From an uncultured Oscillospiraceae bacterium (GTDB lineage Bacteria > Bacillota > Clostridia > Oscillospirales > Oscillospiraceae), in contig CALWYM010000007.1 of NCBI GenBank assembly GCA_944385775.1, forward strand, positions 1 through 14,576: DNA of 14,576 bases, given 5' to 3'. The translations under genes were made by a program, and so were the position numbers. The notes beneath the pieces are model-generated. The model saw only the letters and a list, made by a program, of their open reading frames with translations. It made no database searches and was not told where the DNA came from. Below are positions 13,933 to 14,576 of the stretch, piece by piece (the first letter of the stretch is position 1; every line of letters begins with the position of its first letter).

Positions 13933-13967
13933 AAAAATACCCCGGTGATTTTCACCGGGGTATTTTT
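13933..13967. terminator. Bidirectional terminator between the ABC operon and the MBL-fold gene
   Basis: A perfect 16-bp stem (13933-13948 with 13952-13967) with loop TTT has an A5 on the left flank and T5 on the right, so it serves both converging transcripts. It starts 2 nt after the ATPase stop. Confidence 0.93.
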
Positions 13968-13981
13968 CTTTAAGTAGAATA

Positions 13982-14576
13982 TTATTTGATTTCCGCTGTC
14001 TTATCCCTGTACACGCTTTCCGGGGTGTACCGCAGGTAGCCGGACTGAACAATCATCTTACCGTATTCGGTTCCCCGTGGGGTATCACGCTTCATGTCAT
14101 AGCATGAGGGGTTTTCCAGCACCTTTTCCATGGCGCCGATGGCGTTTTTTATCATAACGGTACCCGTCTCCACCGGTCCGTGGCTTGGGAACAGGCTGTC
14201 GTACTTGCCGGCTCTGTCCAGGAGTTTTTTCATGCTGTCTGCCATGGCTTCCACAGTGCCGTACTCGCCGTAAGGTTTCTCCCGCTGGTCAGGGACGATT
14301 ATATCCCCGACGCAGCAGCTGTCACCGGAAAACAGAATTTTGTTTTTCCTGTCAAGAAAAGCACAGTGACCCGGCGTGTGACCCGGAAGGTGAATAAGCT
14401 CCACAATATGACCGTCGCCCAGCTCAAAGGTATGACCGTCCGAAACTCCCACAGGGCTGTATGGCGCGTAGGGGATAAGGTCTGACCCCTTCATGTCGTA
14501 CCAGATTCCCTCACCGTTTTCGTCAAAGAGGTAATCCCACACATCGGGATTCATTTTTTCCATAAGTCCCGGGACC
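13982..14576 (-). CDS. Metallo-beta-lactamase-fold hydrolase (partial, N-terminus outside window)
   Basis: The frame is open across the window edge, so 198 C-terminal codons are seen and the N-terminal HxHxDH metal motif lies outside. The later metal-binding motifs are clear. Counting from the Met at 14563, they are the His in LPGHTPGH (59-66), the bridging Asp in FSGDSC (79-83), and the His in PSHGP (126-130). This arrangement is found in glyoxalase II-like and related MBL hydrolases acting on small molecules, thioesters or lactones. The substrate cannot be told from the sequence. The Met at 14563 was not taken as the start because the coding frame continues upstream and the essential N-terminal half would be missing. 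It is convergent with the ABC operon and shares its terminator. Confidence 0.85.
   Translation of the reverse strand, partial: VPGLMEKMNPDVWDYLFDENGEGIWYDMKGSDLIPYAPYSPVGVSDGHTFELGDGHIVELIHLPGHTPGHCAFLDRKNKILFSGDSCCVGDIIVPDQREKPYGEYGTVEAMADSMKKLLDRAGKYDSLFPSHGPVETGTVMIKNAIGAMEKVLENPSCYDMKRDTPRGTEYGKMIVQSGYLRYTPESVYRDKTAEIK

Overview
The window looks like chromosomal DNA of an endospore-forming, monoderm Firmicute, most likely a Clostridia member of the Oscillospiraceae/Ruminococcaceae type. The grounds are two spoVA sporulation genes, a lipoprotein solute-binding protein as part of a sugar-type ABC operon, strong AGGAGG-type ribosome binding sites, an OGG1-type DNA glycosylase as found in clostridia, and a roughly balanced G+C content judged by eye. 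No rRNA, tRNA, CRISPR array, transposase or phage gene was seen.

Layout. Positions 1-573 (minus) hold the 5' part of a secreted protein with a signal peptide and beta-helix-like repeats, cut by the window edge. Positions 574-1087 are non-coding: its leader and promoter, an AT-rich stretch, and the terminator of the next minus-strand operon. Positions 1088-2471 (minus) hold spoVAD-spoVAE, with a sigma-G-like promoter just upstream and no spoVAC beside them. A divergent sigma-A promoter then drives an 8-oxoguanine DNA glycosylase (2688-3536). It is followed by an IMP dehydrogenase (3604-5115) that closely matches the Tritrichomonas foetus type, with its own promoter and a strong terminator.

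Positions 5247-13967 form one transcription unit: promoter, a roughly 160-nt leader with hairpins and a possible 13-codon leader ORF, then six genes, then a bidirectional terminator. The genes are a beta-propeller-like/solute-binding fusion lipoprotein, two MalF/MalG-type permeases, an HlyD/MacA-like adaptor with a long coiled coil, a two-TM protein with a MacB-type extracellular domain but no FtsX core, and an MsmX/UgpC/MalK-type ATPase. The last four junctions overlap or abut. The first four-part set makes a complete carbohydrate-type importer. The adaptor and the MacB-domain protein are normally parts of exporters, and here they sit between the permeases and the ATPase. This hybrid is the most interesting system in the window. 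The first permease has no ATG, GTG or TTG at its expected start and appears to use ATC.

Positions 13982-14576 (minus) hold the C-terminal part of a metallo-beta-lactamase-fold hydrolase, convergent with the operon and cut by the window edge.
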